A stretch of 64,000 nt of DNA from Plesiomonas shigelloides (lineage in GTDB: Bacteria; Pseudomonadota; Gammaproteobacteria; Enterobacterales; CAMTGL01): positions 1,860,001 through 1,924,000 of the forward strand of contig NZ_LT575468.1 in assembly GCF_900087055.1 (NCBI RefSeq). The letters run 5' to 3'. The first letter of the stretch is position 1; each line of letters opens with the position of its first letter. Below are positions 36,650 to 47,300 of the stretch, in pieces. The notes beneath the pieces were generated by a model that was given only the letters and a program-made list of their open reading frames with translations, searched no databases and was not told the origin of the DNA. A program made the translations under genes and the position numbers.

Positions 36650-37024
36650 CTAGTTTTCTAGGTACGCCAGCAACGCATCGCGCGTTGGTCCGGCAAAATC
36701 CAAAAAGTTGTCGTAATCTGGCACGCACTGCTCCCCTGCACCTTTGCGGCACAGCGTTTCAACACTTAAAGCGGCTTGATACAAACGCAGCGCGCCTAAT
36801 GAACCGGAGCTGCTTTTAATGCAATGCGCCAACTTGCCCAACGCTACCCAATCGTTTTGATGACGAGCCTGCTGCATCTGCTCGACATGTTCACCCAGCT
36901 CAGTGAGATAAACTTCAATCACTTCTTTCAGCACATCGGCACCGATTTCGTGTTTCAGCTCACCCAGCACCTGTAAATCTATCCATTCAGCGTCTGCCCG
37001 TTCTGATTTTTGCAGCTGCATCAT
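36650..37024 (-). CDS. Stand-alone histidine phosphotransfer (Hpt) protein
   Basis: 124-residue helical protein with the Hpt signature LAHCIKSSSGSLGA (phospho-acceptor His67), like LuxU or the Hpt domains of ArcB/TorS. It should carry phosphate from the second receiver of the hybrid kinase encoded downstream to an unknown response regulator. ATG (two in tandem) follows GGAGAGGAT, a strong ribosome-binding site. First gene of a three-gene operon with 26- and 16-base gaps. Confidence 0.9.
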   Translation of the reverse strand: MMQLQKSERADAEWIDLQVLGELKHEIGADVLKEVIEVYLTELGEHVEQMQQARHQNDWVALGKLAHCIKSSSGSLGALRLYQAALSVETLCRKGAGEQCVPDYDNFLDFAGPTRDALLAYLEN

Positions 37025-37345
37025 ATCCTCTCCCGCCTGCTGTCACGCCACCCGCATCACATGTCTGTATTGATGTATCTGCCATGTGAACCGATGCAAA
37101 TATATTCTCTATATCTCTTCTCTGCGCCTGCCTGTCGACTGATACCATGCGCCTAACACCTCAACTCAGTCGTAGGCTTAGCACCTTAATAGGATTGTAT
37201 TAAGTATTGCTGCTTTAACTAACAAGATAGCATTGGATAACAAAATATTCACACTGTCACGATGTAGAAATGCGCGGTAACGCCGGCTAAATAAATACCA
37301 AAGAGTATTGGGAAAACGAGCTTGATGGGCGCTGGATGCACCAAA

Positions 37346-37372
37346 GAAAAAGCCGCTGAAATCAGCGGCTTT
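37346..37372 (-). terminator. Terminator of pepT
   Basis: AAGCCGCTGA (37350-37359) / TCAGCGGCTT (37362-37371); on the - strand it ends in a TTTTTCTTT tract. The rest of 37025-37345 holds only the promoter side of the Hpt operon, with no distinct motif seen. Confidence 0.85.
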
Positions 37373-37399
37373 AGAAACGAAAAAGGATATGTAGCTCAC

Positions 37400-38635
37400 T
37401 TATGCGTTACGCGCACGCTCAGCAGTCAACGCCGCAATTTTGGCGATCACGTCAACAGCGCTTTCCATGCCTTCAACCGTCACAAACTCATGTTTGCTGT
37501 GGAAATTATAGCCACCGGTGAAGATATTCGGGCATGGCAACCCGCGATACGAAAGCTGCGCACCGTCGGTACCACCGCGGATAGGTTTTTCGCATACGGT
37601 AACGCCACACTCTTGCATCGCTTGACGCGCAATGTCGATGATGTGCGGGTGTTTAAGCACCTTGTCACGCATGTTGCGGTAGGCATCGCTAAAGCTGATA
37701 GTGGCGTGGCAGCCGTTTCGCATACTGGCATTTAAGCTGTCAACTTTGTCTTGCAGCAGACGCTTACGTGCCGCGAAACTATCGCTATCAAAATCGCGAA
37801 TGATGTAATGCAGCTCCGCTTTTTCCACGGTGCCTTTAAATTGATTCAGATGGAAAAAGCCTTCATAGCCTTCGGTATGCTCTGGCGTTTCTTCTACCGG
37901 CATGCTGGCATGAAACTGAGCGGCTAATGTTAGTGCATTGACCATCACATCTTTGGCAGAGCCTGGGTGGACGTTGTTACCTTGAATATGGATCACTGCG
38001 CTTGCGGCATTGAAGTTTTCATACTCCAACTCACCAACCGCACCGCCATCAATGGTATAAGCCCAATCAGCCGCAAAACGTTTAACGTCGAAATACTGCG
38101 CGCCACGGCCAATCTCTTCATCAGGGATGAAGCCCACACGAATATCGCCGTGCGGAATATTGCTCTCTTTCAGACGCATAATGGCCGTCATGATTTCAGC
38201 AATACCGGCTTTATCGTCTGCACCCAACAAGGTTTTACCGTCAGTGGTGATCAGCGTTTTACCATGCAGCTCGTGCAATACTGGGAACATTACCGGCGAG
38301 AGGATCTCGTCACCGATGCCCAGAGCAATGTCGCCGCCACGGTAGTTATCCACGATTTGCGGGTTAACGTTTTTGCCAGAAAAATCGGGCGAGGTATCCA
38401 GATGCGCAATAAAGCCGATGGTCGGCACCTTCCAATCCACATTGGTCGGCAACGTAGCCATCAGGCAACCGTGTTCATCCAAATGAATATCTGTTAGCCT
38501 CATCTCCTGCAATTCGTCCTGCAGCGCATGCGCCAATTTCATCTGCCCTTCGGTGCTGGGAACATGCCGGCTACTGGCTTTAGATTGCGTATCGAAAGAA
38601 ACGTAAAAGAAAAATCTGTCTAACAGTCTATCCAT
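37400..38635 (-). CDS. pepT: Peptidase T (tripeptide aminopeptidase)
   Basis: M20-family zinc aminopeptidase that removes the N-terminal residue of tripeptides in the cytoplasm. Metal/active-site blocks: [12 protein letters not shown] (His and Asp), [28 protein letters not shown] (catalytic Glu pair), [19 protein letters not shown] and the late [12 protein letters not shown]. The frame runs 22 codons further, but the ATG at 38635 begins the E. coli-like MDRLLDRFF with GAGGCACAGACAAAG before it; this gives 411 residues. In E. coli pepT also neighbours potABCD. Confidence 0.96.
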   Translation of the reverse strand: MDRLLDRFFFYVSFDTQSKASSRHVPSTEGQMKLAHALQDELQEMRLTDIHLDEHGCLMATLPTNVDWKVPTIGFIAHLDTSPDFSGKNVNPQIVDNYRGGDIALGIGDEILSPVMFPVLHELHGKTLITTDGKTLLGADDKAGIAEIMTAIMRLKESNIPHGDIRVGFIPDEEIGRGAQYFDVKRFAADWAYTIDGGAVGELEYENFNAASAVIHIQGNNVHPGSAKDVMVNALTLAAQFHASMPVEETPEHTEGYEGFFHLNQFKGTVEKAELHYIIRDFDSDSFAARKRLLQDKVDSLNASMRNGCHATISFSDAYRNMRDKVLKHPHIIDIARQAMQECGVTVCEKPIRGGTDGAQLSYRGLPCPNIFTGGYNFHSKHEFVTVEGMESAVDVIAKIAALTAERARNA

Positions 38636-38702
38636 CTTTGTCTGTGCCTCGTATTTAGTCCCTCTATTATGCAAAGAGCGCACAGGCAAGAATTGCGGCA
38701 AG

Positions 38703-39395
38703 TCAGTTTTTTGTCGAATGCTGCTGAATAAACGGTGTTATTTTTTCTGGAATGGCCGGAAATGTAAGTAAATCTGTCTCTATATTTACCATTTGTTCCG
38801 TATTCAGGGTCAAAATATGATTTTTTATATAAAGCGGATTTTTTGATGTAGTTCCAAGAACTTTGCCATCCGCCACCGAAAAGTGCAGCACTAACCCCGA
38901 GACATGCGGCATATAACGGCGGGTGACAAAAGTGCCAAGGCGTTGATAAACCTCGTTCATATCTTTTACCAATGCGGCCAGTTGCTTACCTTCTATCTGC
39001 GTCGTCATCGGCAACGTGCTAACCACTTGTACAGACAAACTGCACGGCTGCTCCGCGTTGATATCCATCGTCAAATTTGGGTTAAGGCTGCGCAAATTGG
39101 TATCCAGCGGGATTTTGATCTCCTGATCTGCACCGGGCTGCAACACTTCCTGATGCCGACCGGATGACATCACAATCTGGCGAATCTGGCAGGTTTGGCC
39201 GTTTTGCGGGTTAACCAGGAAATACGCAAGACGCGCTTGCAGCGCGGGCTTATCTGCCGCCGCTATACGCATTGGGTCGTCATAAAAATTCTTATATTCA
39301 AAGACCTGCGTGACAGCTTGCACAGCAGTACAGGGTAACAACGTTAATGCAGCAGCCACATATGCGGTCATTCGCGCAGAAAAGAAGAATGCCAT
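38703..39395 (-). CDS. Secreted protein of unknown function (DUF2987-like)
   Basis: 230-residue protein with a signal peptide (residues 1-27, ending TAVQA). The middle has two Cys that may pair ([11 protein letters not shown] and [11 protein letters not shown]) around a repeated beta pattern with [13 protein letters not shown]. It resembles the DUF2987 family of gammaproteobacterial periplasmic proteins, recalled from pattern only. It begins at ATG behind AAAGGGACTG and ends 67 bases upstream of pepT on the same strand, so the two may be cotranscribed. Function unknown. Confidence 0.65.
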   Translation of the reverse strand: MAFFFSARMTAYVAAALTLLPCTAVQAVTQVFEYKNFYDDPMRIAAADKPALQARLAYFLVNPQNGQTCQIRQIVMSSGRHQEVLQPGADQEIKIPLDTNLRSLNPNLTMDINAEQPCSLSVQVVSTLPMTTQIEGKQLAALVKDMNEVYQRLGTFVTRRYMPHVSGLVLHFSVADGKVLGTTSKNPLYIKNHILTLNTEQMVNIETDLLTFPAIPEKITPFIQQHSTKN

Positions 39396-39847
39396 CAGTC
39401 CCTTTACTCCCTTGTCAGTATGACTTCCTTGTATACGGCATAATAACAGAGCGAACGGTTTTCCACCGCTCTTCCTGCGTTTTCTAAGTGATAGCCGAAT
39501 AAGTCATAGTTGTGTAAGTGATGGTTGTATCGTGATAGGTAAAACCCATGTAACACGTAATCAATGAGTTACACGTCAAGTTGAAAATGGCGGTGACATC
39601 ACGTGGCACTGCAAGGTGCCGGTTTGTACCGCGAAACGTCCAATGGCAAATTTATGGGCGCAAACTATCATTTGAGCTTTCGCAGTGAAAAGAGGAAAAT
39701 TGCGCCGATAAGGGGAAAACGCCTTTTATTTCTGGGCAGTTACCATTATCATTCGCGCTCTTTTTTATATCCAGTGGCGTCTTTGGTTAACAGTCTTTTC
39801 CAAAGACGGTTCTATCTGTACACATTAAGGATAGAGTAAGAAACTAA
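39396..39847. other. 452-base region upstream of potA
   Basis: Divergent promoter region. It holds TGTAAC / GTTACA spaced 13 bases apart near 39549-39575 and a GGCAC / GTGCC hairpin near 39604-39620. No gene or recognisable operator is seen; a short frame at 39603-39839 lacks coding character. Confidence 0.4.
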
Positions 39848-40966
39848 ATGACTGAACAACGCTCTCGTACGCCGGTAGTAGAACTCCGAGCAATTTGTAA
39901 GGGATTCGACGGCAGGGACATCATCTCGAATCTCGATCTCACCATCAACCATGGTGAATTTCTGACCATTCTCGGTCCTTCCGGTTGTGGTAAAACCACC
40001 GTACTCCGCCTGATTGCGGGTCTGGAAGACGCCGACTCCGGCCACATTATTCTCGATAACCAGGACATCACCGACATTCCGGCGGAACACCGTCACGTGA
40101 ATACGGTTTTTCAAAGCTATGCCCTGTTCCCGCACATGTCGGTATTTGAGAACGTGGCTTTTGGTCTGCGGATGCAAAAAGTCCCTGCTGCGGAGATCGA
40201 GCCTCGGGTGATGGACGCCCTGCGCATGGTTCAGCTGGATGAATTTGCCGATCGTAGTCCGCATCAGCTTTCTGGTGGTCAACAGCAACGTGTGGCAATT
40301 GCCCGCGCGGTGGTGAACAAGCCAAAAGTACTGCTGCTGGATGAATCACTTTCCGCACTGGATTACAAACTGCGTAAGCAGATGCAAAACGAATTGAAAG
40401 CCCTGCAGCGTAAGCTGGGGATCACCTTCATTTTCGTTACCCATGATCAGGAAGAAGCCCTGACCATGTCAGATCGTATCATCGTGATGCGTGATGGCCG
40501 TATTGAACAAGACGGTACGCCACGTGAGATTTACGAAGAGCCACGCAACCTGTTTGTGGCGCGCTTTATCGGTGAAATCAACGTGTTCGACGCGCAGATT
40601 ATCCGCCGTGTGGATGACGAGCGTGTACTGGCCAACGTTGAAGGCCGTGAATGTCATATTCATAACGTGATGATGGATGTACAGGCGGGTGACAAAGTGC
40701 ACGTGCTGCTGCGCCCAGAAGATTTGCGTATCGAAGAGATCCACGACAGCGAACAAATCGATGGCATCATAGGCTATGTACGCGAGCGTAACTATAAAGG
40801 CATGACACTGGACTCAACCGTCGAGCTGGAAAGCGGTAAGTCAGTGATGGTCAGCGAGTTCTTCAACGAAGACGATCCAGATGTGGATCACTCCCTTGAC
40901 CAGAAAGTGGCCGTGACCTGGGTAGAGAGCTGGGAGGTGGTACTCGCCGATGAAGACGACGCGTAA
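39848..40966 (+). CDS. potA: Spermidine/putrescine ABC transporter ATPase PotA
   Basis: Cytoplasmic ATPase of the polyamine importer. Walker [11 protein letters not shown]-loop [12 protein letters not shown], signature [15 protein letters not shown], Walker [12 protein letters not shown], switch His in VTHDQEEAL, and the C-terminal TOBE regulatory domain (about residues 250-372, [13 protein letters not shown]). One change: the Walker B/D-loop is DESLSALD, as in PotA of enterics. Polyamine uptake is expected; PotA activity is inhibited by spermidine in E. coli. First gene of potABCD. Confidence 0.97.
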   Translation: MTEQRSRTPVVELRAICKGFDGRDIISNLDLTINHGEFLTILGPSGCGKTTVLRLIAGLEDADSGHIILDNQDITDIPAEHRHVNTVFQSYALFPHMSVFENVAFGLRMQKVPAAEIEPRVMDALRMVQLDEFADRSPHQLSGGQQQRVAIARAVVNKPKVLLLDESLSALDYKLRKQMQNELKALQRKLGITFIFVTHDQEEALTMSDRIIVMRDGRIEQDGTPREIYEEPRNLFVARFIGEINVFDAQIIRRVDDERVLANVEGRECHIHNVMMDVQAGDKVHVLLRPEDLRIEEIHDSEQIDGIIGYVRERNYKGMTLDSTVELESGKSVMVSEFFNEDDPDVDHSLDQKVAVTWVESWEVVLADEDDA

Positions 40967-41807
40967 GTTTCAGAATTTCGTCATTGCGACGATCGTCGGC
41001 TGGCTGACTATTTTTGTCTTTATTCCCAACCTGATGATCATCGCCACCAGTTTTCTGGTGCGGGATGACGCAAACCTGATCCAGCTGACCTTTACGCTGG
41101 ATAACTATACCCGTTTGTTCGATCCGCTGTATGCGGAGGTCATGTGGCACTCGCTTTCTATGGCGATGCTGGCCACGGCCTTGTGTCTGATCATCGGTTA
41201 CCCGTTTGCGTATATTATTGCCAAAATGAAGCCGAAGTGGCGTCCGATCATGCTGTTTTTGGTGATTGTTCCTTTTTGGACCAACTCCCTGATCCGGACC
41301 TACGGGCTGAAAATTTTTATCGGCACCAAAGGGCTGCTGAACACCATTTTGCTCTCCATTGGCTTGATTGATAAACCGCTGAAGCTGATGTACACCGAAC
41401 AGGCCGTGATCATGGGTCTGGTGTATATCCTGTTGCCGTTTATGATCCTGCCGCTCTACTCCAGCATCGAAAAGCTGGATCATGCTTATATCGAAGCGGC
41501 CAAAGATCTGGGTGCCAGCAAGTTCCAGACCTTTATCCGCGTGATTTTGCCATTGACCATGCCAGGCATTGTTGCCGGTTGCGTATTGGTACTGTTGCCT
41601 GCGATGGGCATGTTCTACGTTTCTGACCTGCTGGGCGGAGCCAAGAACTTGTTGATCGGTAACGTGATCAAAAGCCAGTTCCTCAACATCCGTGACTGGC
41701 CGTTTGGCGCAGCAACCAGCGTAACGCTGACGGTATTGATGGGCTTGCTACTGCTGGTGTATTACCGCGTTGGTAAGCTGCTGAACAGAAAAGGTGAGTT
41801 AGAATGA
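40950..41807 (+). CDS. potB: Spermidine/putrescine permease PotB
   Basis: Inner-membrane permease subunit with six hydrophobic segments. The EAA loop that contacts the ATPase is clear: [27 protein letters not shown]. The start codon overlaps the end of potA by 17 bases (translational coupling). 285 residues, as usual for PotB. Confidence 0.96.
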   Translation: MKTTRKFQNFVIATIVGWLTIFVFIPNLMIIATSFLVRDDANLIQLTFTLDNYTRLFDPLYAEVMWHSLSMAMLATALCLIIGYPFAYIIAKMKPKWRPIMLFLVIVPFWTNSLIRTYGLKIFIGTKGLLNTILLSIGLIDKPLKLMYTEQAVIMGLVYILLPFMILPLYSSIEKLDHAYIEAAKDLGASKFQTFIRVILPLTMPGIVAGCVLVLLPAMGMFYVSDLLGGAKNLLIGNVIKSQFLNIRDWPFGAATSVTLTVLMGLLLLVYYRVGKLLNRKGELE

Positions 41808-42577
41808 TCGGTCGACTGCTGCGTGGCAGCTTTATGGTGACGGTCTATGCCTATCTGTATATCCCGATTGGCATTCTGATCGCGAACTCGTTTAACAGCT
41901 CGAAATACGGCATTAAATGGGAAGGTTTCAGCCTTAACTGGTATGAGCGCCTGTTTAACAATGACAGCTTAATTCAGGCCGCGAGCCACTCGCTGACTAT
42001 CTCTATTTTGTCGGCAACCTGCTCAACCCTGATTGGCGCGATGACTGCGGTGGCGCTGTTTCGCTATCGTTTTCGCGGCAAGCCGTTTGTCAGCGGCATG
42101 CTGTTTGTGGTGATGATGTCGCCAGATATCGTGATGGCCATTTCACTGTTAGCACTGTTTGTGGTAGTTGGCGTATCACTGGGCTTTTGGTCACTGCTGT
42201 TCGCCCACATCACATTCTGCTTGCCGTTTGTGGTGGTTACCGTGTATTCGCGTCTGAAAGGCTTTGATGTGCGGATGTTGGAAGCGGCCAAAGACTTAGG
42301 CGCCAGTGAAACCGTGATCTTACGTAAGATCTTGCTACCACTGGCAATGCCTGCGGTAGCTGCCGGTTGGTTGCTGAGCTTTACCCTATCGTTAGATGAC
42401 GTGGTGGTCTCTTCATTTGTAACCGGCCCAACCTATGAAATCTTGCCATTGAAAATTTACTCAATGGTGAAGGTAGGCGTGTCACCGGAAGTGAATGCGT
42501 TGGCGACACTGATGCTGGGCGGCTCGTTGATTTTGATTATCACCAGCCAGCTGTTACTGCGTAAAAAACATGCCTGA
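41804..42577 (+). CDS. potC: Spermidine/putrescine permease PotC
   Basis: Second permease subunit, 257 residues, six hydrophobic segments, EAA loop [24 protein letters not shown] overlap with the potB stop. It forms the PotB-PotC heterodimeric channel with PotA2. Confidence 0.96.
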   Translation: MIGRLLRGSFMVTVYAYLYIPIGILIANSFNSSKYGIKWEGFSLNWYERLFNNDSLIQAASHSLTISILSATCSTLIGAMTAVALFRYRFRGKPFVSGMLFVVMMSPDIVMAISLLALFVVVGVSLGFWSLLFAHITFCLPFVVVTVYSRLKGFDVRMLEAAKDLGASETVILRKILLPLAMPAVAAGWLLSFTLSLDDVVVSSFVTGPTYEILPLKIYSMVKVGVSPEVNALATLMLGGSLILIITSQLLLRKKHA

Positions 42578-42632
42578 TCTGCGGATGCAGATTAAGCTGT
42601 AAACAGGCGATACCTGTTACTTATCCATATCT

Positions 42633-42665
42633 GCGGGGGGAGAAATGGCTCTACCCCGCTTTTTT
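42633..42665 (+). terminator. Terminator-like hairpin between potC and potD
   Basis: GCGGGG (42633-42638) / CCCCGC (42654-42659), possibly extended inside by GAG/CTC, followed by six T (42660-42665). It lies 26 bases before the potD start, so it may attenuate read-through into potD. Confidence 0.6.
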
Positions 42666-42691
42666 AACCTTAACTTATAGGAGAGTCTTGA

Positions 42692-43744
42692 ATGAAACGA
42701 TGGTCACGTCTTCTTGCTGTGGGGATGATGGCGCTCGGCATTCAAGTTGCGAATGCGGCAGACAACGACAATAACGTAGTGTACTTCTACAACTGGTCGG
42801 AATATATCCCATCTGGTCTGTTGGAAGAGTTCACTCAGGAAACGGGGATCAAGGTGATCTATTCCACCTATGAATCCAACGAAACCATGTATGCCAAGCT
42901 GAAAACGCTGAATAAAGAAAACGCATACGATTTGGTCGTGCCGTCTACCTATTATGTCGATAAAATGCGCAAAGAAGGCATGCTGCAAAAGATCGACAAG
43001 AGCCAGCTGCCAAACTATAAGAACTTGGATCCCGCTCTGCTGAACAAGCCGTTTGACCCGAATAACGATTACTCCATTCCTTATATTTGGGGTGCGACCG
43101 GTATCGGCGTGAATACGGATGCAATTGATCCGAAAACCGTGACATCTTGGGCCGATCTGTGGAAGCCGGAATACGCCGGTAGCCTGCTGATGATGGATGA
43201 TGCGCGTGAGTTCTTCCACGTTGCACTGCGCAAGCTGGGCTACTCTGCTAACACCACAGATCCAAAGCAGATTGAAGAAGCCTACCATGAGCTGCAAAAG
43301 CTGATGCCAAACGTGCTGACCTTCAACTCTGACTTCCCTGCGAATCCTTATATCGCCGGTGAAGTGAATCTGGGTATGCTGTGGAACGGCTCTGCCTATA
43401 TGGCGCGCCAAGAAGGCACCCCAGTACAGATCGTATGGCCAAAAGAAGGCGCTATCTTCTGGATGGACAGCTTGGCTATCCCTGCTGACGCCCGTAACAA
43501 AGAAGGAGCACTGAAGCTGATCAACTTCCTGATGCGTCCTGATGTAGCGGCAAAAGTCGCGAAAGAAATTGGTTATCCAACACCAGTCAAAGCTGCCCAG
43601 CCTCTGCTGCCAAAAGAGATGGTAGAAGACAAAACCATTTACCCTGATGAAAAAACCATCATGGCTGGTGAGTGGCAAAGTGATGTGGGTTCAGCCAACG
43701 AACTGTACGAAACCTATTTCCAGAAGCTGAAAGCTGGTCGTTAA
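42692..43744 (+). CDS. potD: Spermidine/putrescine-binding protein PotD
   Basis: Periplasmic polyamine receptor. Signal peptide MKRWSRLLAVGMMALGIQVA then mature NADNDN; family motifs VVYFYNWSEYIPSGLLEEF, TGIKVIYSTYESNETMYAKL and SLAIPADARNKEGALKLINF. 350 residues as usual. ATG follows AGGAGAGTCTTG. Last gene of the operon, behind a partial terminator. Confidence 0.96.
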   Translation: MKRWSRLLAVGMMALGIQVANAADNDNNVVYFYNWSEYIPSGLLEEFTQETGIKVIYSTYESNETMYAKLKTLNKENAYDLVVPSTYYVDKMRKEGMLQKIDKSQLPNYKNLDPALLNKPFDPNNDYSIPYIWGATGIGVNTDAIDPKTVTSWADLWKPEYAGSLLMMDDAREFFHVALRKLGYSANTTDPKQIEEAYHELQKLMPNVLTFNSDFPANPYIAGEVNLGMLWNGSAYMARQEGTPVQIVWPKEGAIFWMDSLAIPADARNKEGALKLINFLMRPDVAAKVAKEIGYPTPVKAAQPLLPKEMVEDKTIYPDEKTIMAGEWQSDVGSANELYETYFQKLKAGR

Positions 43745-43780
43745 TCGTCTGATTTCAGTTCACTGATTTAGCTATGACTA

Positions 43781-43807
43781 AAAAACCGAGCTCTGCTCGG
43801 TTTTTTT
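43781..43807 (+). terminator. Terminator of potABCD
   Basis: ACCGAGC (43785-43791), loop TCT, GCTCGGT (43795-43801), then seven T. Confidence 0.92.
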
Positions 43808-43943
43808 ATCTGCCCTACTCGCATCCCTTCACGAAAATGTGATTCGTGTTTTACGGACGCTTCGCCGATTTTTGGCAAAAGCGGACATTTGGCGAAAGCG
43901 GATGTTGTGCAAAAAATTGCCCCAACTCACCCCGCTCTTGCTA

Positions 43944-44669
43944 TTAGCGATATTCGCCCGCCAATAGCTGATTCACAAAAGCTGGCACCACGTCACTGGC
44001 TTTGCCATACAGCTTCTCAGCAAACTCATTTTCCACAAGGCTCGGCTCTAAATTTAGCTCAACGGTGTGCGCACCCGCCAAGCGCGCCTCATGCACAAAC
44101 CCCGCAGCCGGATACACATTGCCCGACGTGCCAATCGCAATAAACAAGTCAGCCTGCGCTAACGCGGTGTAAATCTTATCCATCCCAATTGGCATCTCAC
44201 CAAACCACACCACGTGTGGACGTAGCGGTGAAGGAATTTGGCAACAGTGACAATGATCATCGGTATGTAAATCACCGCGCCACTCAATGGTTTGCCCTGA
44301 CTCCGGACAACGCGCTTTGAGCAATTCACCGTGCATATGGATAATCCGGCGATTTCCAGCACGTTCGTGCAAGTTATCGATGTTTTGCGTCACTAGCAGG
44401 AAGTTATCCCCCAGCGCCGCTTCCAAAGTCGCCAGCGCCACGTGCGCAGGATTTGGCTCTAAGTCTTCCGACAACAGCTCTTGACGACGTAGGTTGTAAA
44501 AATGCTGCACCTGCTCTGGATCGCGCAAATAACCTTCAGGAGTGGCGACATCTTCAATCCGATGGTTTTCCCACAACCCATTTTGATCGCGAAAAGTCCG
44601 GATCCCGGATTCGGCGGAAATCCCGGCGCCAGTCAATACGACAACCTTGCCGATATGCTGATGCTGCAT
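43944..44669 (-). CDS. cobB: NAD-dependent deacetylase CobB (Sir2 family)
   Basis: Sirtuin removing acetyl (and succinyl) groups from lysines, e.g. acetyl-CoA synthetase, with NAD+. Signatures: [32 protein letters not shown], the catalytic His in IIHMHGEL, a zinc ribbon with RCPESG and CHCCQ, VWFGEMP, and [15 protein letters not shown]. The ATG at 44669 has GGGAGTAAAATT upstream (241 residues). The open frame extends 46 codons further and that stretch is Arg-rich ([16 protein letters not shown]), like the extended E. coli isoform CobB-L. Confidence 0.96.
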   Translation of the reverse strand: MQHQHIGKVVVLTGAGISAESGIRTFRDQNGLWENHRIEDVATPEGYLRDPEQVQHFYNLRRQELLSEDLEPNPAHVALATLEAALGDNFLLVTQNIDNLHERAGNRRIIHMHGELLKARCPESGQTIEWRGDLHTDDHCHCCQIPSPLRPHVVWFGEMPIGMDKIYTALAQADLFIAIGTSGNVYPAAGFVHEARLAGAHTVELNLEPSLVENEFAEKLYGKASDVVPAFVNQLLAGEYR

Positions 44670-45127
44670 AATTTTACTCCCTAGATTCATTTCACCGTGC
44701 GTGTCACCGCATTCCCCGCGGCCAAGATTACAAGACGAACGACGCTGACATTGAAACTGCCAGAGATGCCGCCGCCGACGGACGCGTGTTGTCATCAGGT
44801 GTGTCATTTACATTCAGTACCACGAGTATCTTGCGTGCCGTTTGTTGTTCTACCATCAAGATGCGCAAACCACGGCCGCAATAAGTAGAGCTATTACCAT
44901 GTCACTGTTAGGGATAAAAATAAAGTTCGCCTTTAGTCCATAATAAATCTGCACACACTCGGTAACCCATCCGCAGACAAAGAAAAACCCGAACACACAC
45001 CAAGGTCAGTATTCGGGTTTGAGTCGTGCGAAAAACGGCCAAGCCGCAACGATATTTACACAGAACGTGTAGTTCTGCTGACGTTACCGATGTAATGCCA
45101 AGCTCGTCGCTTACCGTGACTACGCTA
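44670..45127. other. 458-base region between nagK and cobB
   Basis: Apart from the nagK terminator (44983-45020) and the possible Arg-rich N-terminal extension of cobB (44670-44807), no further element is seen. Confidence 0.5.
44983..45020 (-). terminator. Terminator of nagK
   Basis: AAACCCGAA (44985-44993) / TTCGGGTTT (45012-45020), read on the - strand with TTTTTC after the stem. Confidence 0.75.
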
Positions 45128-46039
45128 TTAGGCCAAATTTAAGAAAGCGGCCCCGCGCACGCCCCCCGCGTCACCGTGACGTGCTTTAATGATTTTTGGC
45201 AACTTAGCCACATGCAACAGGTGCGCTGGTAAACGCTTTGGCAACTCTTGGTAAATTAGCTCAAAATTAGACAAACCGCCGCCTAGCACCACCACATGTG
45301 GGTCAAGGCAGGTAAAGATGTTCGCCAAGCAAATCGCCAACAGCTCCATGAACCGCTCAACGTGCTGCACGGCGCGGCGCTCACCTTGTTCATAGTGAGC
45401 TATGATTTCAGGGGCCGACAGTTTTTCTGAGAAATAGTGGTCATACAGCTGCTCAAAACCGCGCCCAGACAGGTAGTTGTCAATACAACCGCTGTTTTTA
45501 CAGCCGCACGGGAAAATCGGCGCATTTTCCATACCGAGCAATTTCAATGCATCGTATGGCAAACGGGTATGCCCAATTTCACCCGCAATATTGGCGCGAC
45601 CAGAGTGCACCTTGCCATTGAAAATCAACCCGCCCCCAACTCCGGTACCCAAAATCAGTCCCAATACGGACGGCTCACCGCGCAGATCTTCATCCCACGC
45701 TTCGGATAATGCGAAGCAGTTGGCATCATTTTCAATTTTTACCGGACGCTGCAAGCGCTCTTCCAGATCGCGTTGCAGAGTGTGCCCCATCGCCGCCGGA
45801 ATATTGGAGGTAAGAAGCTTACCGGTTTCGACATCCGCAATCCCTGGGATCCCAATTCCAACCGTACCTTTGACGCCAAACTCGGCATCAGCATTGTTCA
45901 CCAGCGTCACAATAGCGTCCAGAAAAGCGGCATAGCTTTCGGTTGGCGTTGCCACGCGCTCACGCGCAGCCCGTACCAAATCTGCATCAAAAGCGCCAAA
46001 CTCAATTTTGGTGCCGCCGATATCAAAGCCGTAATACAT
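45128..46039 (-). CDS. nagK: N-acetylglucosamine kinase NagK
   Basis: ROK-family kinase phosphorylating GlcNAc from murein recycling to GlcNAc-6-P. Signatures: [62 protein letters not shown], and the zinc motif [17 protein letters not shown]. 303 residues, equal to E. coli NagK. The frame runs 9 codons further, but GGAG precedes the ATG at 46039. Next to cobB as in E. coli. Confidence 0.96.
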   Translation of the reverse strand: MYYGFDIGGTKIEFGAFDADLVRAARERVATPTESYAAFLDAIVTLVNNADAEFGVKGTVGIGIPGIADVETGKLLTSNIPAAMGHTLQRDLEERLQRPVKIENDANCFALSEAWDEDLRGEPSVLGLILGTGVGGGLIFNGKVHSGRANIAGEIGHTRLPYDALKLLGMENAPIFPCGCKNSGCIDNYLSGRGFEQLYDHYFSEKLSAPEIIAHYEQGERRAVQHVERFMELLAICLANIFTCLDPHVVVLGGGLSNFELIYQELPKRLPAHLLHVAKLPKIIKARHGDAGGVRGAAFLNLA

Positions 46040-46377
46040 TGCTCCACTCCCTTTTTTACACAGCATTGTATGCGCTGCTGCCGTCCGTGTTTGTTAGCGG
46101 TTTACGGCATATCCCCTGAAAAAATGCAACGCATGATCCATTAATAATCAATAGGTTAATTATTGCATAAAATCTGATTATCTTACGTAAGAAACTCACT
46201 GCAACATCCAATATCATGCTCTGTTTCGCAATTTATTCCATGCCCTGCGTAGAAGAGAAAGTCAGGGTATGGCATGCCGCACAGGATCTTTGAGAATCTT
46301 CAGGACGTTACATTAAATGCTGGTCAAGCACCGCAACTGACAGTAGGATCTAAAAGATAATATTGCAGGAGTCCAAC
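46040..46377. other. 338-base divergent region between nagK and ribA
   Basis: AT-rich promoter region for both genes. I see no clear operator or riboswitch; an FMN element is not recognisable before ribA. Confidence 0.4.
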
Positions 46378-46968
46378 ATGAAGTTAAAACGGGTGGCGGA
46401 AGCCGTATTACCGACGCCTTGGGGCGATTTTCAGATGATTGGCTTTGAAGAGCTGGCAACCGGCAAAGATCATCTGGCACTGGTTTTCGGTGACATTTCG
46501 GGTGATGAGCCAGTTCTGGCCCGTGTGCACTCCGAATGTCTGACGGGCGATGCGCTGTTCAGTTTGCGTTGCGATTGTGGTTTTCAGCTGCACGCCGCTC
46601 TAACACAAATTGCCGAAGCCGGACGTGGCGTTCTGATTTATCACCGTCAGGAAGGCCGTGGCATTGGTCTGCTGAATAAAGTGCGCGCGTATGCACTGCA
46701 AGATCAAGGAGCCGACACGGTAGAAGCCAACCATCAACTCGGCTTCGCTGCTGATGAGCGTGACTTCACGTTATGCGCCGATATGTTTACCCTGTTGGGT
46801 GTACAGCATGTGCGTTTGCTGACCAATAATCCGAAGAAAGTGAATATCCTCACTGAAACCGGTATTGATATTGTTGAGCGAGTTCCGCTGCTGGTGGGGA
46901 AAAACCCGAAAAACGAACACTATCTGGCGACCAAAGCCCTGAAAATGGGTCATATGCTCGATCGCTAA
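46378..46968 (+). CDS. ribA: GTP cyclohydrolase II
   Basis: First riboflavin-pathway enzyme, opening GTP to 2,5-diamino-6-ribosylamino-4(3H)-pyrimidinone 5'-phosphate. Zinc ligands in [20 protein letters not shown], the catalytic [14 protein letters not shown] loop, and [22 protein letters not shown]. 196 residues. The open frame begins at TTG 46363, but CAGGAG lies 7 bases before the ATG at 46378, so that is the start. Confidence 0.97.
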   Translation: MKLKRVAEAVLPTPWGDFQMIGFEELATGKDHLALVFGDISGDEPVLARVHSECLTGDALFSLRCDCGFQLHAALTQIAEAGRGVLIYHRQEGRGIGLLNKVRAYALQDQGADTVEANHQLGFAADERDFTLCADMFTLLGVQHVRLLTNNPKKVNILTETGIDIVERVPLLVGKNPKNEHYLATKALKMGHMLDR

Positions 46969-47300
46969 TACCGCCTATCCTGCTGCAGGATAATGTTTTA
47001 TTACTATACGCTATGTTATTTACACTGGCTCTCAGCGAACATAGCGGTTATCCTGCATCGGCAGCAGCACGTTTTGTCAAAATCACCTCAGCGTATCATC
47101 GCGTTCTCAACCGTGAACCTGAGATGAGTAGCATTGGCACTATTTGAATACGTAAACCCCTTACGAAATGTCGTCGTGCTGCACCGCTTAACGCTATACA
47201 CATGCATTGCTAGGCATCACGAGATATCGATTGTTATAGCTGCATTTTGCCCTTTTCTTTTCGACTTTCAGACACCATCATGCGGGTGTGAGACTAATTT
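46969..47300. other. 332-base spacer after ribA
   Basis: A small palindrome TATCCTG-CTG-CAGGATA just after ribA (about 46976-46992) may be a weak terminator. Nothing else is visible. Confidence 0.4.

Noticed and set aside
37178-37399. Leftward 73-codon frame before pepT's terminator
   Set aside because: It runs through the pepT terminator hairpin and begins without a ribosome-binding site.
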